Shown here: one piece after another, positions 40,896-50,626 of the stretch
Position numbering within the stretch: position 1 is the stretch's first letter
Layout: the number at the start of each line of letters is the position of its first letter
Assembly: GCA_030847615.1 (NCBI GenBank)
Contig: JAUMIR010000004.1
Coordinates: 86,211,001 to 86,275,000, forward strand
Reading direction: 5' to 3'
Origin: Gambelia wislizenii
Taxonomy: Eukaryota > Chordata > Lepidosauria > Squamata > Crotaphytidae
Length of the DNA stretch: 64,000 nt
Made by a program: the position numbers and the translations under genes
The notes under the pieces: model-generated
The model's input: only the letters and a program-made list of their open reading frames with translations
The model's database searches: none
What the model was told of the DNA's origin: nothing

Positions 40896-43191
40896 CAGCA
40901 GAAAGAACTGCAAATACCAATCGTTCTTTCCTGTCATACTGCAGAAGAATAAATAATTAATTCATTTTGAGAATACTTTGTAGAAAGCCCTCCCTGGTTT
41001 CTGTAGCCGATTATTGGTTTTCACCAATTGAGTTTATTGTGGAAGTATCATTTTAAAAAATATATCAGAAATTAAAGTTTATATGGTTAGCTTATTGTTC
41101 AGCCCAGGTAGTACCTCTCCAGAATAGGAACTATGGATGAATAGTTTAGCTTCTTGCTCAGAGCATATTTGCCTATCAGCATGTCTCTTGTTTGTCCCCG
41201 AGAGCAGCAATGGCTTCTGAAGTGTTCTGTTAAACATGTGTTGCCTATTCATTGCTGAGGAAAACAAGGGTAATATATGCTGTAGGCTGTGTGTATTATC
41301 CTTCTGGCCAGTTTTATTTTTATGCAGTTGTTTACACAAATGTACGTTTTCCAGTCAGTTTAATTGTGAAGGTCTCTGTTTCTGGGAGGTTTCTTAAAAA
41401 TGGCAGATAGATATTAAGGAGAGAACAATGTCACAAACTTTCCAAATGTGTTCACACATTATCAAGTTGAACATTCAAACACTTATATTTAGTGAATGCA
41501 TTTTATGCTCCTGTTAAAACCATTCCTCTTGTGTAGAAAATAATCTGGCTTGGAATTGATAGGAAAATACTAGAGGAATTAAGCTCTCTTAATTACAGGC
41601 TTTAAATTTTCTGAATGATTCATTTTGCTTTTTTGTTGTCTACACCACTTTAAAATTACCATATCCTTCAAGTATTTTTACCACAGATGTGTGAAAATAA
41701 ATGTGAGTAACAAAAGTCAATTTGTTTTTAGTGTTCCTTTTGTGCAGGTCAGTTCTTAGGATCAAGAAACGATTAGTGGCCTCTAATCTTAGCAAGGAGT
41801 TTTTATAATTTTCAGTGAAGCTGCTGGCACTCAAGACTTAGCAGCTGCTTATACACGAAGAGTGGGCGATTTATAAACCAATTTTGAGAATTGACAGACT
41901 TGTTGCATGGAAATGCATAGATGTGAAGTGGAATGTGCAAGGTACCATAAATGTACTGCTAGTATATCAAGATGTTGTTGTTTTAATAGTGTTTCTACAG
42001 TTTTCTAAACAGTCCCAGATGGTCAGCACTGGTTTTCTCCAAACAATAGATGAATGGCTTACATAGCTGAGATGGTGAGGAGTAGAGACTATTATGGTGC
42101 TATTAAGAAAGCTAGACAAAATACCCTATCATTTATTGAAAGCTTATACATTCTCCCCCCCCCCCATTTTTTCTACAAAGGTCTCAGTAGTCCTCCTCTA
42201 TCCTTAATTCAGGTAACTCACCTTGGCAGCCATTTTGACAGCCTTTCACACTTTCTCAAAATTCCAATTGTGCTCCCCAGTCTAAAAAAGTTGGGAACTA
42301 CCTGCTCTAACTACTGCATCAGACTGGCTATATGTTTGCTCTGTGGAGTGTATTTATTATGTACTCCTCTTGACTGTTTTTGCAGTGTATGTGTTGCTGT
42401 GTACATGTCAAACCTGGCAGTTCAGATCCCAGAGAAAAATGTCTTGAATTAATATATAGGTATAAAACGTTTGCCTTAACTAACAGATTTATTGTGGCAT
42501 AAGCTTTGCAATTAGGTCACACTTTGTCAGATACATGAAATGTTATCTTCAATTGACTGAGGGAAAAAATGTACACAATGGGGCCAAAAAGCTATGCAAT
42601 CAACCAATGTACATCAGGTCTTTGACATTTTTAGACAAAATTCAGATGTATACAAGAAGGAACAGTGATAGTAATTCGTGTTAACAAAGTCTTCTTACCT
42701 TTGTAATGCTAATTCTTGCCTATTGTCAGAAAGAAATCAAAGGTCTTGATTGAAAGCTAAAATATAACCTTTCTGTATTGTTGTGTCCATGTATGGAAGA
42801 TAATTGATTATATATATGGAAATGCTAATATTACAATAGTTACAAAGTCATACATAAACCATGAAATAGTAGGCTTTGCAGTGTAAGTCATGGATGGCAG
42901 CAAGTATTTCATAATCTATTTGTAGATCACTGGATTATAGTTTAAGAACAGCAAGTAAAAATACAAGCAAAATCTACAAAGAATTTCTTGGTCATGGCTA
43001 GCTTGTGTCCCAGAAACAGTGATAATCACCTATAAAATCGTTGCCTTTCCAGATAGTTTTAGAACTTTTAGAATCCCTGATCTGTAGTAACTCAGATACA
43101 GGTTTATATACTGCAGGTAAGATATTCCAATCTATGACTCATAAGCGGTAGAATATAATCGGCTGTGTATCTTAACTAACATAGTGCATCT
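40896..43191. other. Non-coding, no gene seen
   Basis: AT-rich. A C run lies at 42154-42164. A block at 42280-42305 (AAAAAAGTTGGGAACTACCTG type) looks like an old repeat. No credible gene. Confidence 0.45.
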
Positions 43192-43986
43192 TGCTGTTTT
43201 TGTTGTGTGCCTTCAAGTTGTTTCTGAGTTATGGTGACCCTAAGACGAACCTATAGTGGGGTTTTCTTGGCAAGGTTTGTTCAGAGGTGGTTTATCATTG
43301 CCTTCCTCTGAGGATCATAGAGTGTGGCTTGCCGAAGGTCACCTTGAGGGTTTCCATGGCCAACTAGGGAGTCAAAACCTGGTCTCCTAGAGTTTGTAGG
43401 GCTCATCTACATGAGCCAGGATACGCTGGTTCCCCGCTGGCATATCCTGGCCACAAATCAGGCCTGTTGTGCCCCCCCTCCATGGAATGGGAGGAAGTCC
43501 AGATGGGCATGCCAGTCTGTCACTGCAGCCACTGCAGCCACAGTCTCCCTTACCATCCCAGAAGGTAGGAAGCTGGCCTGCAACATGTGACCGAGGCCTT
43601 TGCATGTGACCAGCCTTGGTCACATGCTTGTGGGACTCCTTCCTGCTTTGGAAGAGCAAGGCAGTCCAGCTGCTGCAGCGATGGACCAGCCTACCAGGAC
43701 GGACTCCTGTGTGATATGCAGGAAATACTCCATTTCTTCCCGGCGGAAATGGATTAAACTAGGTATTACCTTAAGCTGTTTTATTAGGCCCTATCCTGCC
43801 TTTACCCTGTCTTAGTCCCATCTGCTCTGGAGGTCATGACTGCCCTGGGGACAGAATGGGGCAAATGCCCTGCGTTGTCAGGACTGCAGGGTTCTAAGAC
43901 AGGGGCAAGATGAGGTACGGTATATTACCCATGTAGACAAGCCTCTAGTCCAACATCCAAACCACTACACCACACTGGCTCATCTT
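43192..43986 (-). mobile_element. tRNA-derived SINE, antisense, split by a MITE
   Basis: The body at 43192-43399 (TTGTGTGCCTTCAAGTTGTT ... GGTGACCCTAAGACGAACC ... TTGCCTTCCTCTGAGG) resumes after the inserted element at 43946-43986 with the tRNA-like head (TAGTCCAACATCCAAACCAC). Removing 43400-43948 restores the arrangement seen in the uninterrupted copies. Confidence 0.8.
43400..43945. mobile_element. PIF/Harbinger-like MITE, copy 2, inserted in a SINE
   Basis: 546 bp from GGCTCATCTACATGAGCC to CATGTAGACAAGCCTC, flanked by the 3-bp direct repeat TAG (43397-43399, 43946-43948). The centre (43570-43650) is palindromic around GTGACCAGCCTTGGTCACAT. Shares CTGCAGGGTTCTAAGACAGG with copy 1. Confidence 0.75.
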
Positions 43987-44043
43987 GCTGTCCCTTCCCC
44001 AGTATTTTGTATCTTTGATTAGCAAGGTGGGGTGGAGTAAGTA

Positions 44044-45364
44044 TGAGGTCTGTCTATTAAACAATGAGACTATGTTTCTACCTTTCAGACAAATCAGGGA
44101 GAACTGATTGTGAATGCATGAGTGGTGACCTTGAAAATGTATGAACCTGCATGACAAACATCAACGCTTTACCATTCAGTTAATTGTCAGTCATCATTTA
44201 AAGCAGCTGTTTGTTGTGTGCCAGAAAAATGCTAAATTTAAAGTTGAGCAATGTGTCAATTTGAATTTTTTAGTAAAATTGAACAAAACACCAATGGAAT
44301 CTTTTCAAATGCTTACTGAGGCCTACAGGGAAGACCGCATGTCTTGTTGCACGTATGTTTGAATGGCACAAAAGGTTCAGGGAAGGACATGAGAATGTGG
44401 AAGACGATGAATGCCTTGGACAACCTTCACTTAAAGAACTGAAGAAATTGTGGGGGGGGGAAATCAGCCAGATTGTTCAAGGAGACTGCTGACTCAGCAT
44501 CTGAATAATCGTTGAAGTTGTGAACATTGACAAAGACACTGTGTGGAAAATTTTGCATGAGGATTTCAAAATGAGAAAAGTCTGTCCCTAGGGTTCTCAC
44601 ACCAGAGCAAAAAGTGTGCCGCAAGTAAATTTGCGCTGACATTCTACAGCAGCTTGAGGTGGACCCAAACCTTTTTCCAAAACAAAACAAAACATCATTA
44701 GCGATGAAATCTGGACCTCCAAGTATGATCCTGGGACAAAACGACAGTCAATGCACTGGAAAAATCACCATTATCACTAAGAATGAAAAAAACACATCAA
44801 AGCAAGTCCACATTCAAAGTCATGCTCATTGTGTTTTGTTTTGTTTTTTGACATCAAGGGTGTAATTTTGGCAGACTCATCCAGAAGGCAGAACAGTGAA
44901 CTAGCATTATTATAAGGAAGTTTTGACAAAGCTGAGAGAAAGAGTCAGGGAAAAAAAAAGCTAGAACTGTGAAAAAATGGTTTCATTCTTCATCAAGACA
45001 ATGTGCCTGCTCATACAGCACTTTCTGTGAAGCAATGTTTGGCTGATAAACACATTACTACACTTGAACATCCTCCATATTTGCCAGATTTGGCACCATG
45101 TGACTTTTTTCTTTTCCCTAAAGTGAAGTCAGTGCTTAAAGAAATATGTTTTGAGTCAATTGATGCAGTAAAGAAGAAAACGGCAGATGTGTTGAAACAG
45201 CTGACAGAAACTGATTTGCTCCATGCCTTTGACCAGTGGAAAAGAAGACTGCATCGGTGTGTGAGTGTGGAGAGTATATTGAAGGGGTCAAGCATTAGAA
45301 TTGTAATACATATAAATAACGATGAGTTAATGTATCAGTCTCATTATTGAATAGACAGACTTGG
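44044..45364 (+). mobile_element. mariner transposon, full length, inactive
   Basis: About 1.32 kb, flanked by TA (44042-44043, 45365-45366). Inverted ends: GAGGTCTGTCTATTAAACAA at left, and on the right the complement of AAGTCTGTCTATTCAATAAT, both continuing into ATGAGACT. Length, ends and the transposase remnant identify a mariner element of the Tc1-mariner superfamily. Confidence 0.9.
44240..45350 (+). pseudogene. mariner transposase, broken
   Basis: Mariner transposase text is spread over three frames. The N-terminal helix-turn-helix (NLNFLVKLNKTPMESFQMLT) lies at 44261-44320. The middle (MHWKNHHYH-like, VFFDIKG) is shifted. The C-terminal part (45003-45350) reads PAHTALSVKQ, EHPPYLPDLAPCDFFLFPKV, which carries the third catalytic Asp of the D,D34D triad; the HQDN motif with the second Asp is just upstream in the same frame. 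The enzyme would cut and paste the element at TA sites. At least three frameshifts or stops remove function. Confidence 0.88.
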
Positions 45365-45552
45365 TAGATTCCGCAAGTTTGCAGTCATCCCACCTCTGAT
45401 ACACACCATGAACAAGCCTCATCTGTCTTCAGCATTATTCTGCTTTCTGGATACTGTGGATCCACTTCTGCTGTACCTACTAGCTGCTGAGAATCACTTC
45501 TACTGCATTGTTGTGAGTGTGTGTGAGAGAGGTATAGAAGACATGGAACTGG

Positions 45553-45797
45553 CGTTGTTGTTGTTGTTGTTGTTGTTGTGTGCCTTCAAATCATTTTCAA
45601 CTTAGGGAGACCGTAAGGCAAATCTATCGTGCGGTTTTCTTGGCAATAATTATTCATGGGGGTTTGCCTTTGACTTCATCTGAAGCTGAGAGAATGTGAC
45701 TTGCCCAAGGCTAACCACTGGGTTTTCATGCCCAAGCAGGGATTCAAATTTTGGTCTCCAGTGTTGTAGTCCAATGCTCAAACTACTATACAGCTGA
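45553..45797 (-). mobile_element. tRNA-derived SINE, antisense, nearly full length
   Basis: Starts with the (GTT)n tail (45553-45579), then TGTGCCTTCAAATCATTTTC, the body, and ends in the tRNA-like head with the B-box complement GGGATTCAAATTTT and GTAGTCCAATGCTCAAACTA. This is the best-preserved copy of the family here. Confidence 0.8.
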
Positions 45798-45896
45798 CTC
45801 TCATGGGATGGCATAGAGTAGTATTTTTCAACATGTAGTGCTTCAGTTTTGGACTTCAGGACTCAGAAGCCCCAGATAGCATGGCAGTAGTTTGAG

Positions 45897-46040
45897 ATTC
45901 TGTAGGTTTAGATGGCAGGAACAATCCGTGAGTATTGGGAACCTAGGACCGCCCAGCTCGAGCAGGAAGTAGCGCAAAGCCTCTTGGGAGATTCCAGTTC
46001 TTTGTTCCCAGTCCTCTTCTCCCACGAGGCCAGTTCTACT
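45897..46040. repeat. Left inverted terminal repeat, DIRS copy B
   Basis: The reverse complement of 51945-52075 apart from bases near TAGGTTTAGATGG / TAGGATAGATGG. Starts with ATTCTG, shared with the target. It ends in CACGAGGCCAGTTCT, the inner motif also present in copy A. Confidence 0.92.
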
Positions 46041-46725
46041 TCCTGCTCAGCCCAGCGAAGCAGGTTTTCCCAACTCCTCCGGATTGGTATAGCCACTTTA
46101 CTCACTTTTATCCACTTTTGTCCTTTTCCCCCCCCACTCTACCCTCCCCCTCTGACTGCTCCTACTGCCTTTAAAAAAAAAAAAAAAAAAAAACCTTGTC
46201 CTACACTTTCCTTCCCTGCCTCCCCCCCACCTCAGACGACCTTCCCCCGCCCGGCAACCACTTTCCGCCCCAGCGGCGCCCTCCCCCGCTCGGTCTCTCC
46301 CCCCCCCTCACTCCCGGAGTCCTGCCGAGCTCCCGCTCCTCCTCCAACCAGCCCGACGTTCCTTTCTCTGTGCCCGGCGGTGCCTTCCCCCGTTTGGCCT
46401 CCTTTCCCCACCTTTTTCCTCCCCAGCGGAGCCGGTCCCTCCCGGACCACGCGGCTCCTCGCGGCCGCCTCTTTCAGCTCCCGCGCGGCTCTCCGCAGCT
46501 GTTTTTCCCCCTCAGCCTCCAGCCCCCCCGCGACCCGCGCGGCCCGCCGCGGCCGTTTTCCCCCTTTAGCCCTCAGCCCCCCCGCGACCCGCGCGGCTTC
46601 CCGCGACCGCTTCCCCCCCCCAGCCGCGATCGCGCCGCGCTCGGCGGCGCCCGCACACCACCGCCGCACGCGCCTTCGCGCGCTTCACGAGTCAGACGAG
46701 CGGCAGCAGCACGCGACTCCCTGAG
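46040..46725 (+). promoter_or_regulatory. GC-rich leader of DIRS copy B (candidate promoter region)
   Basis: The leader between left ITR and ORF1. It contains a 20-nt A run (46173-46192), then about 500 nt of very GC- and CpG-rich DNA. A unit of about 54 nt (TTTTCCCCCT...CAGCCCCCCCGCGACCCGCG) is repeated in tandem at about 46503-46610. Copy A has a comparable A run (19931-19942) and GC-rich leader. A promoter role is inferred from position and composition only. Confidence 0.4.
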
Positions 46726-48738
46726 ATGGGAGGCATCGGGGGGCCTGCAGAAAGCGCCAAACAGGGCGCCAAGAGGCAGCGAAAAAAAGGGGCCGAAGGG
46801 CGCTCTGGCATCCACAATGGCGACCATGAGCTCCCCTCCACGAGCGCTGCCGCCGCCCTCATTCCGGCCCTGGTTCCTCAACGACGGGCAGCACAGGCGG
46901 CAGAGAAGGCCCTGGCCAGTGGCCGCTCTCTGAGCGCGCCCAGAGCCCTAATCCAGTGGTGGCAAAGGGACGGAAAGCACCACGAGGGCCAGGGGACCGC
47001 GGGGGCCGAGGTCTCTTCCCTGCCCCCCCGGAACTCCCATAAATACCCCGACCTGCAAGATGAGACCCAGGTGAAGACGCAGGACAAGGTAGGAGGAGCG
47101 GCAATTTCTAGGTCCAGGCTTATCCTGGACACTTTGGAATTTTCTAGCGAAGGGGAGGGGGATGAGTACTGGGACACCCCAGACAAAGGGGAAGAGCCCG
47201 TTCAGCCTGATGACCCAGATGCCATTGGGAATCCCAAGGATCTAGTCACCCAGGAGGGGGAGGAGGGAGACACAGAGCGGGGGAAGGGCAAGGAGAACGA
47301 AGCCAAGGCTAAGAAACAGTCCATCAAAATAGCCCTGGCAATGTTGTCCGAAGCACTCCTGTCCGACCAGGAGGAGGAACAGGAGCCACTCCCGAGCTTA
47401 GCTGAGCTACTGAGGAAGCGTAAGGAAAGGGGAAAAACACCCATCCCAAGGAAAAGCAAGCCACCTCCCCCTAGTCGGCCGACTGGGAAGGGCAAGGGGA
47501 AACAACGGGAAACCCCTGCAGTTCCCCCCACAGGTAAAAAGAGAAAGGAGCCACCCTCGAGGCACTCATCTGAGGAGTCGGACGGAGCCTCAGAAGGGGA
47601 GGACCTCCTCACGCACGTCATCCCAGACCTGGACGACACAGTAGACAATGATAGGGCAAGGACCCCTGACAGGGAGGAGGGGGAATTGTCAGACTCTGAT
47701 AACTCAGACAACGAGGCAGCAGACAGAATTTTCCAAGGGGATAAGTTCTCATACCTTCTCAGCAGGGCCTTGTCAGCATTGGGGATCTGCCCCCCTATGG
47801 CCAAAGAAGACACAACCGAAGACCCTCATGCTCCCAAGAGCGACAGGGCGGCAGCACTGATGCCGTCAAGCAAGTCGAAGAGGCCACTCTTCCCTTTTCC
47901 AAGATCCTTTTGGAACTTGGTGGCAGAGGAGTGGGACAAGCCAGCCTTGGGAAGGAGGGGCATGTCAGCGGCCCAGAAGTTCTACAACTTCCCCAAGGAG
48001 ACACTCGACAAACTAAGGACCCCAGTGGTCGACCGGCCGGTCGTATCCATGGTGTCCAACTCGCTAGCGCCCAGGGAAGGAGACGGCGCCCTTAAGGACT
48101 CAGACGAGAAAAGGGCTGATATCGCCCTGAGGAGATCATTCGATGCATCTGCCCTCGGTATCAGATCCACACTGGCAACAGCCCTGATCTCCCGGGCCGC
48201 CATAATATGGCTACAAGAGATCATGGAAGCAGAAGAACTAGACACTGGCGCCCTGGACAAGGCCTTCAGCAGAATCCGTCTAGCACTCCACTTCATTGCC
48301 GACGCATCTCAGGACTCATTAACATACGCGGCCAGGGCCTCAGGGGCAGCCAACCTGGCAAGACGATCACTATGGGTGAAACAATGGGATGCGGACGGCA
48401 AGTCTAGGAACGCCTTGGCCACAGCACCTTTCAAAGGGACAAAACTGTTTGGCGAGGAGGCCCTCAAGGACATCCTAGTAGAGACGAAGGATAAGAAACA
48501 GGCCATGCCCTCGTCGGGCCGAAAGCAAATTAAGAAGCCCTTTCGACGGCAACATTCATTTAACTCTTCCTTTCGCCACTACAGGGGAAATGGAAGAAGA
48601 ACAGACTACAGGTCCAGTAGACCAGCATGGGCTAAAACCAACTATGTCATTCGTCACACACCCTTCGTCAGCCATCCCCCTAGCCGCAGGGGGGGGGGAA
48701 CCCAGCCACAGCGGGGTTCCTCCCGACAACAAGCCTGA
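46726..48738 (+). CDS. DIRS ORF1 (gag-like), copy B
   Basis: An intact 670-codon frame from a well-placed ATG (GAGATGG context). The first about 350 residues are charged and low-complexity (acidic Glu/Asp runs and Lys/Pro-rich segments). A conserved block follows, shared with copy A: REEGELSDSDN, DRIFQGDKF, FWNLVAEEWDKPALGRRG, SMVSNSLAPREGDG, IADASQDS, KLFGEEALKDILVETKDKK. The C-terminus is basic and Arg/Gly/Gln-rich (RRGGGTQPQRGSSRQQA). No zinc knuckle and no enzyme motif are visible. By position it should be the structural, RNA-binding protein of the element; this is inference. It overlaps the RT ORF by 149 nt, in a different frame. Confidence 0.85.
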   Translation: MGGIGGPAESAKQGAKRQRKKGAEGRSGIHNGDHELPSTSAAAALIPALVPQRRAAQAAEKALASGRSLSAPRALIQWWQRDGKHHEGQGTAGAEVSSLPPRNSHKYPDLQDETQVKTQDKVGGAAISRSRLILDTLEFSSEGEGDEYWDTPDKGEEPVQPDDPDAIGNPKDLVTQEGEEGDTERGKGKENEAKAKKQSIKIALAMLSEALLSDQEEEQEPLPSLAELLRKRKERGKTPIPRKSKPPPPSRPTGKGKGKQRETPAVPPTGKKRKEPPSRHSSEESDGASEGEDLLTHVIPDLDDTVDNDRARTPDREEGELSDSDNSDNEAADRIFQGDKFSYLLSRALSALGICPPMAKEDTTEDPHAPKSDRAAALMPSSKSKRPLFPFPRSFWNLVAEEWDKPALGRRGMSAAQKFYNFPKETLDKLRTPVVDRPVVSMVSNSLAPREGDGALKDSDEKRADIALRRSFDASALGIRSTLATALISRAAIIWLQEIMEAEELDTGALDKAFSRIRLALHFIADASQDSLTYAARASGAANLARRSLWVKQWDADGKSRNALATAPFKGTKLFGEEALKDILVETKDKKQAMPSSGRKQIKKPFRRQHSFNSSFRHYRGNGRRTDYRSSRPAWAKTNYVIRHTPFVSHPPSRRGGGTQPQRGSSRQQA

Positions 48739-50626
48739 CTCGGAAAAATCTCCAGTGGGGGGAAGGCTGTCAAGGTTCCTGAACGTCTGGCTAAATACAA
48801 CATCGGACAGGTGGGTGCAGGAAACGATCGCCCACGGTTACAAAATAGAGTTCAACGCAAGACCCAGGAACAGATTCCTACCCGCACCCGTCCCCTCCAA
48901 CCACCAGAAGGCACGGAACTTGAGGACAGCAATAAACCACCTACTGGAGATACAAGCCATAGAAGAAGTACCAGACACGCAACGCTTCTCAGGGGTGTAC
49001 TCTTACTTCTTCACAGTACCAAAGAAAGATGGAAGCCTAAGGTCCGTACTAGACCTCAAGTTTACAAACTCCTTCATTACTTACAAGCGCTTCAAGATGG
49101 AAACGCTATCGTCCATAAGGGAGGCGGTGCAGGAAGGAGACTTCCTGGCCTCCCTCGACTTATCGGAAGCATACCTACACATTCAGATGCACCCAGAAAG
49201 CAGACGATTCCTCAGATTCGCGTTCGGAGACCAACACTACCAGTTCCGGGCACTCCCCTTCGGGCTCGCGACAGCACCAAGGGTATTCACCAAGGTGATG
49301 GTGGTGCTAATCGCCCACCTGCGGACCAAAGGGATACACCTGTACCCTTACCTGGACGACATCCTCCTAAGGGCGCCATCCAGGGACAGGGCACTCAGAG
49401 ACCTGGAGATAACCACAAGGTGTCTTCAGGATCACGGGTTCATGATAAACTTCAGAAAGAGCACCCTAATGCCAGCCCAATCCATAGTACACTTAGGAGT
49501 TCAGATAGATACAGTGACCTACTCCGTCGCCCTGTCCACGGAAAGACAGTCGGCCATCAGGAAGGAAGCCACAATAGCAAGAGGAAGGCGGAAGGCCCAG
49601 ATCGCCTCGCTAGCACGACTCTTCGGGCTCATGATATCAGCCATACAAGTGGTCCCATGGGCCAGGTTCCACTCCAGACCTCTCCAGGCTCTACTACTCC
49701 CCCACCAGGAAAGCATATCCCGCAAAGAGACGATCGCCATAGACATCCCGCCCGCAGTGAGACACTCCCTCACCTGGTGGACACGGACGGAAAACATATC
49801 CAAAGGATCCCCGCTGTCAGTACCACAACAAGTAGTGGTGACATCAGACGCCAGTCTCCGAGGATGGGGGGCACACTGTCAGGACATGGCAGTACAAGGC
49901 CTATGGTCAAGAGCCGAACAGGAGCACAGCATCAACTGGCTGGAACTCAGGGCAGCCAGACTGGCCCTGGAATACTTCTCCGACACACTGAGGGGACAGC
50001 ATGTGCTGCTGCTCACAGACAACACAACGACGCGATCGTACATAGCAAGACAAGGCGGGTCCAGATCCAGGTCACTACACTCGGAGGCAGTAACTCTGCT
50101 ACTCTGGGCGGAAAGGACAGTACTGTCCCTGACGGCCCAACACCTACAAGGGGAAGTCAACACTCAAGCGGACTTTCTGAGCAGACACACGGTTCTCCCA
50201 GGAGAGTGGGAACTGAACCAAGAGACCTTCAATCACATCCAAGCGAGGTTCGGGAAAATGTCAGTGGACATGTTCGCGTCTCACCTCAATGCGAAACTAA
50301 ACCGATTCTTCACCAGATTCTTCCACCCGGGAGCGGAGGGAACCGACGCTCTTCGATCCCGGTGGCCAATAGGCCTCCTGTACCTGTTCCCCCCATTTCC
50401 CCTCATAGGGAAAACGTGCAGGAAAATCCGGGCGGAAAGAGCACAAGTGGTCCTGATAGCCCCACACTGGCCACGGCGACCATGGTTCTCCGACCTGACA
50501 GAGATGGCGATCGAGACACCAATGAGGCTCTTCCCACGACAGGACCTCCTCCTACAGGGTCCGGTGGCACATCCCGACGTGTCGTGGCTCCAGCTGACAG
50601 CCTGGAGATTGAGCGGAGAGCACTGA
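48590..50626 (+). CDS. DIRS reverse transcriptase / RNase H / methyltransferase-like polyprotein, copy B
   Basis: An intact 678-codon frame, +1 relative to ORF1 and overlapping its last 149 nt. The first about 50 residues have no counterpart in copy A, so the true start may be further in, or translation may come by frameshift from ORF1. Homology begins at PDSEKSPVGGRLSRFL. RT motifs: SLDLSEAYLHI, LPFGLATAPRVF, YLDD (about residues 254-257). RNase H set: TSDASLRGWG, WLELRAARLAL, TDNTTTRSYI, TQADFLSR. The C-terminal DIRS region has VDMFASHLNAKLNRFF, LYLFPPFPLIGK and VLIAPHWPRRPWF, considered Dam-methyltransferase-like in the family. No catalytic residue is missing. Confidence 0.93.
   Translation: MEEEQTTGPVDQHGLKPTMSFVTHPSSAIPLAAGGGEPSHSGVPPDNKPDSEKSPVGGRLSRFLNVWLNTTSDRWVQETIAHGYKIEFNARPRNRFLPAPVPSNHQKARNLRTAINHLLEIQAIEEVPDTQRFSGVYSYFFTVPKKDGSLRSVLDLKFTNSFITYKRFKMETLSSIREAVQEGDFLASLDLSEAYLHIQMHPESRRFLRFAFGDQHYQFRALPFGLATAPRVFTKVMVVLIAHLRTKGIHLYPYLDDILLRAPSRDRALRDLEITTRCLQDHGFMINFRKSTLMPAQSIVHLGVQIDTVTYSVALSTERQSAIRKEATIARGRRKAQIASLARLFGLMISAIQVVPWARFHSRPLQALLLPHQESISRKETIAIDIPPAVRHSLTWWTRTENISKGSPLSVPQQVVVTSDASLRGWGAHCQDMAVQGLWSRAEQEHSINWLELRAARLALEYFSDTLRGQHVLLLTDNTTTRSYIARQGGSRSRSLHSEAVTLLLWAERTVLSLTAQHLQGEVNTQADFLSRHTVLPGEWELNQETFNHIQARFGKMSVDMFASHLNAKLNRFFTRFFHPGAEGTDALRSRWPIGLLYLFPPFPLIGKTCRKIRAERAQVVLIAPHWPRRPWFSDLTEMAIETPMRLFPRQDLLLQGPVAHPDVSWLQLTAWRLSGEH
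48811..50600 (+). other. Candidate intron joining the RT-ORF leader to the recombinase, copy B
   Basis: Donor CAG|GTGGGT at 48811 and acceptor GCTGACAG at 50600 span exactly 1790 nt, as in copy A, and would join the RT-ORF start in frame to LEIERRALRACG of the recombinase. The same caution applies: both sites lie in codons conserved for RT reasons. Confidence 0.3.

Noticed and set aside
45553..45579. GTT tandem run considered as an independent microsatellite
   Set aside because: It is the tail of the antisense SINE that follows it.
45912..46724. Plus-strand open frame of 270 codons starting in the left ITR of DIRS copy B
   Set aside because: It runs through a poly-A tract (Lys run) and a proline-rich CpG leader, ends just before the ORF1 ATG, and has no counterpart in copy A. 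An artefact of GC-rich composition.
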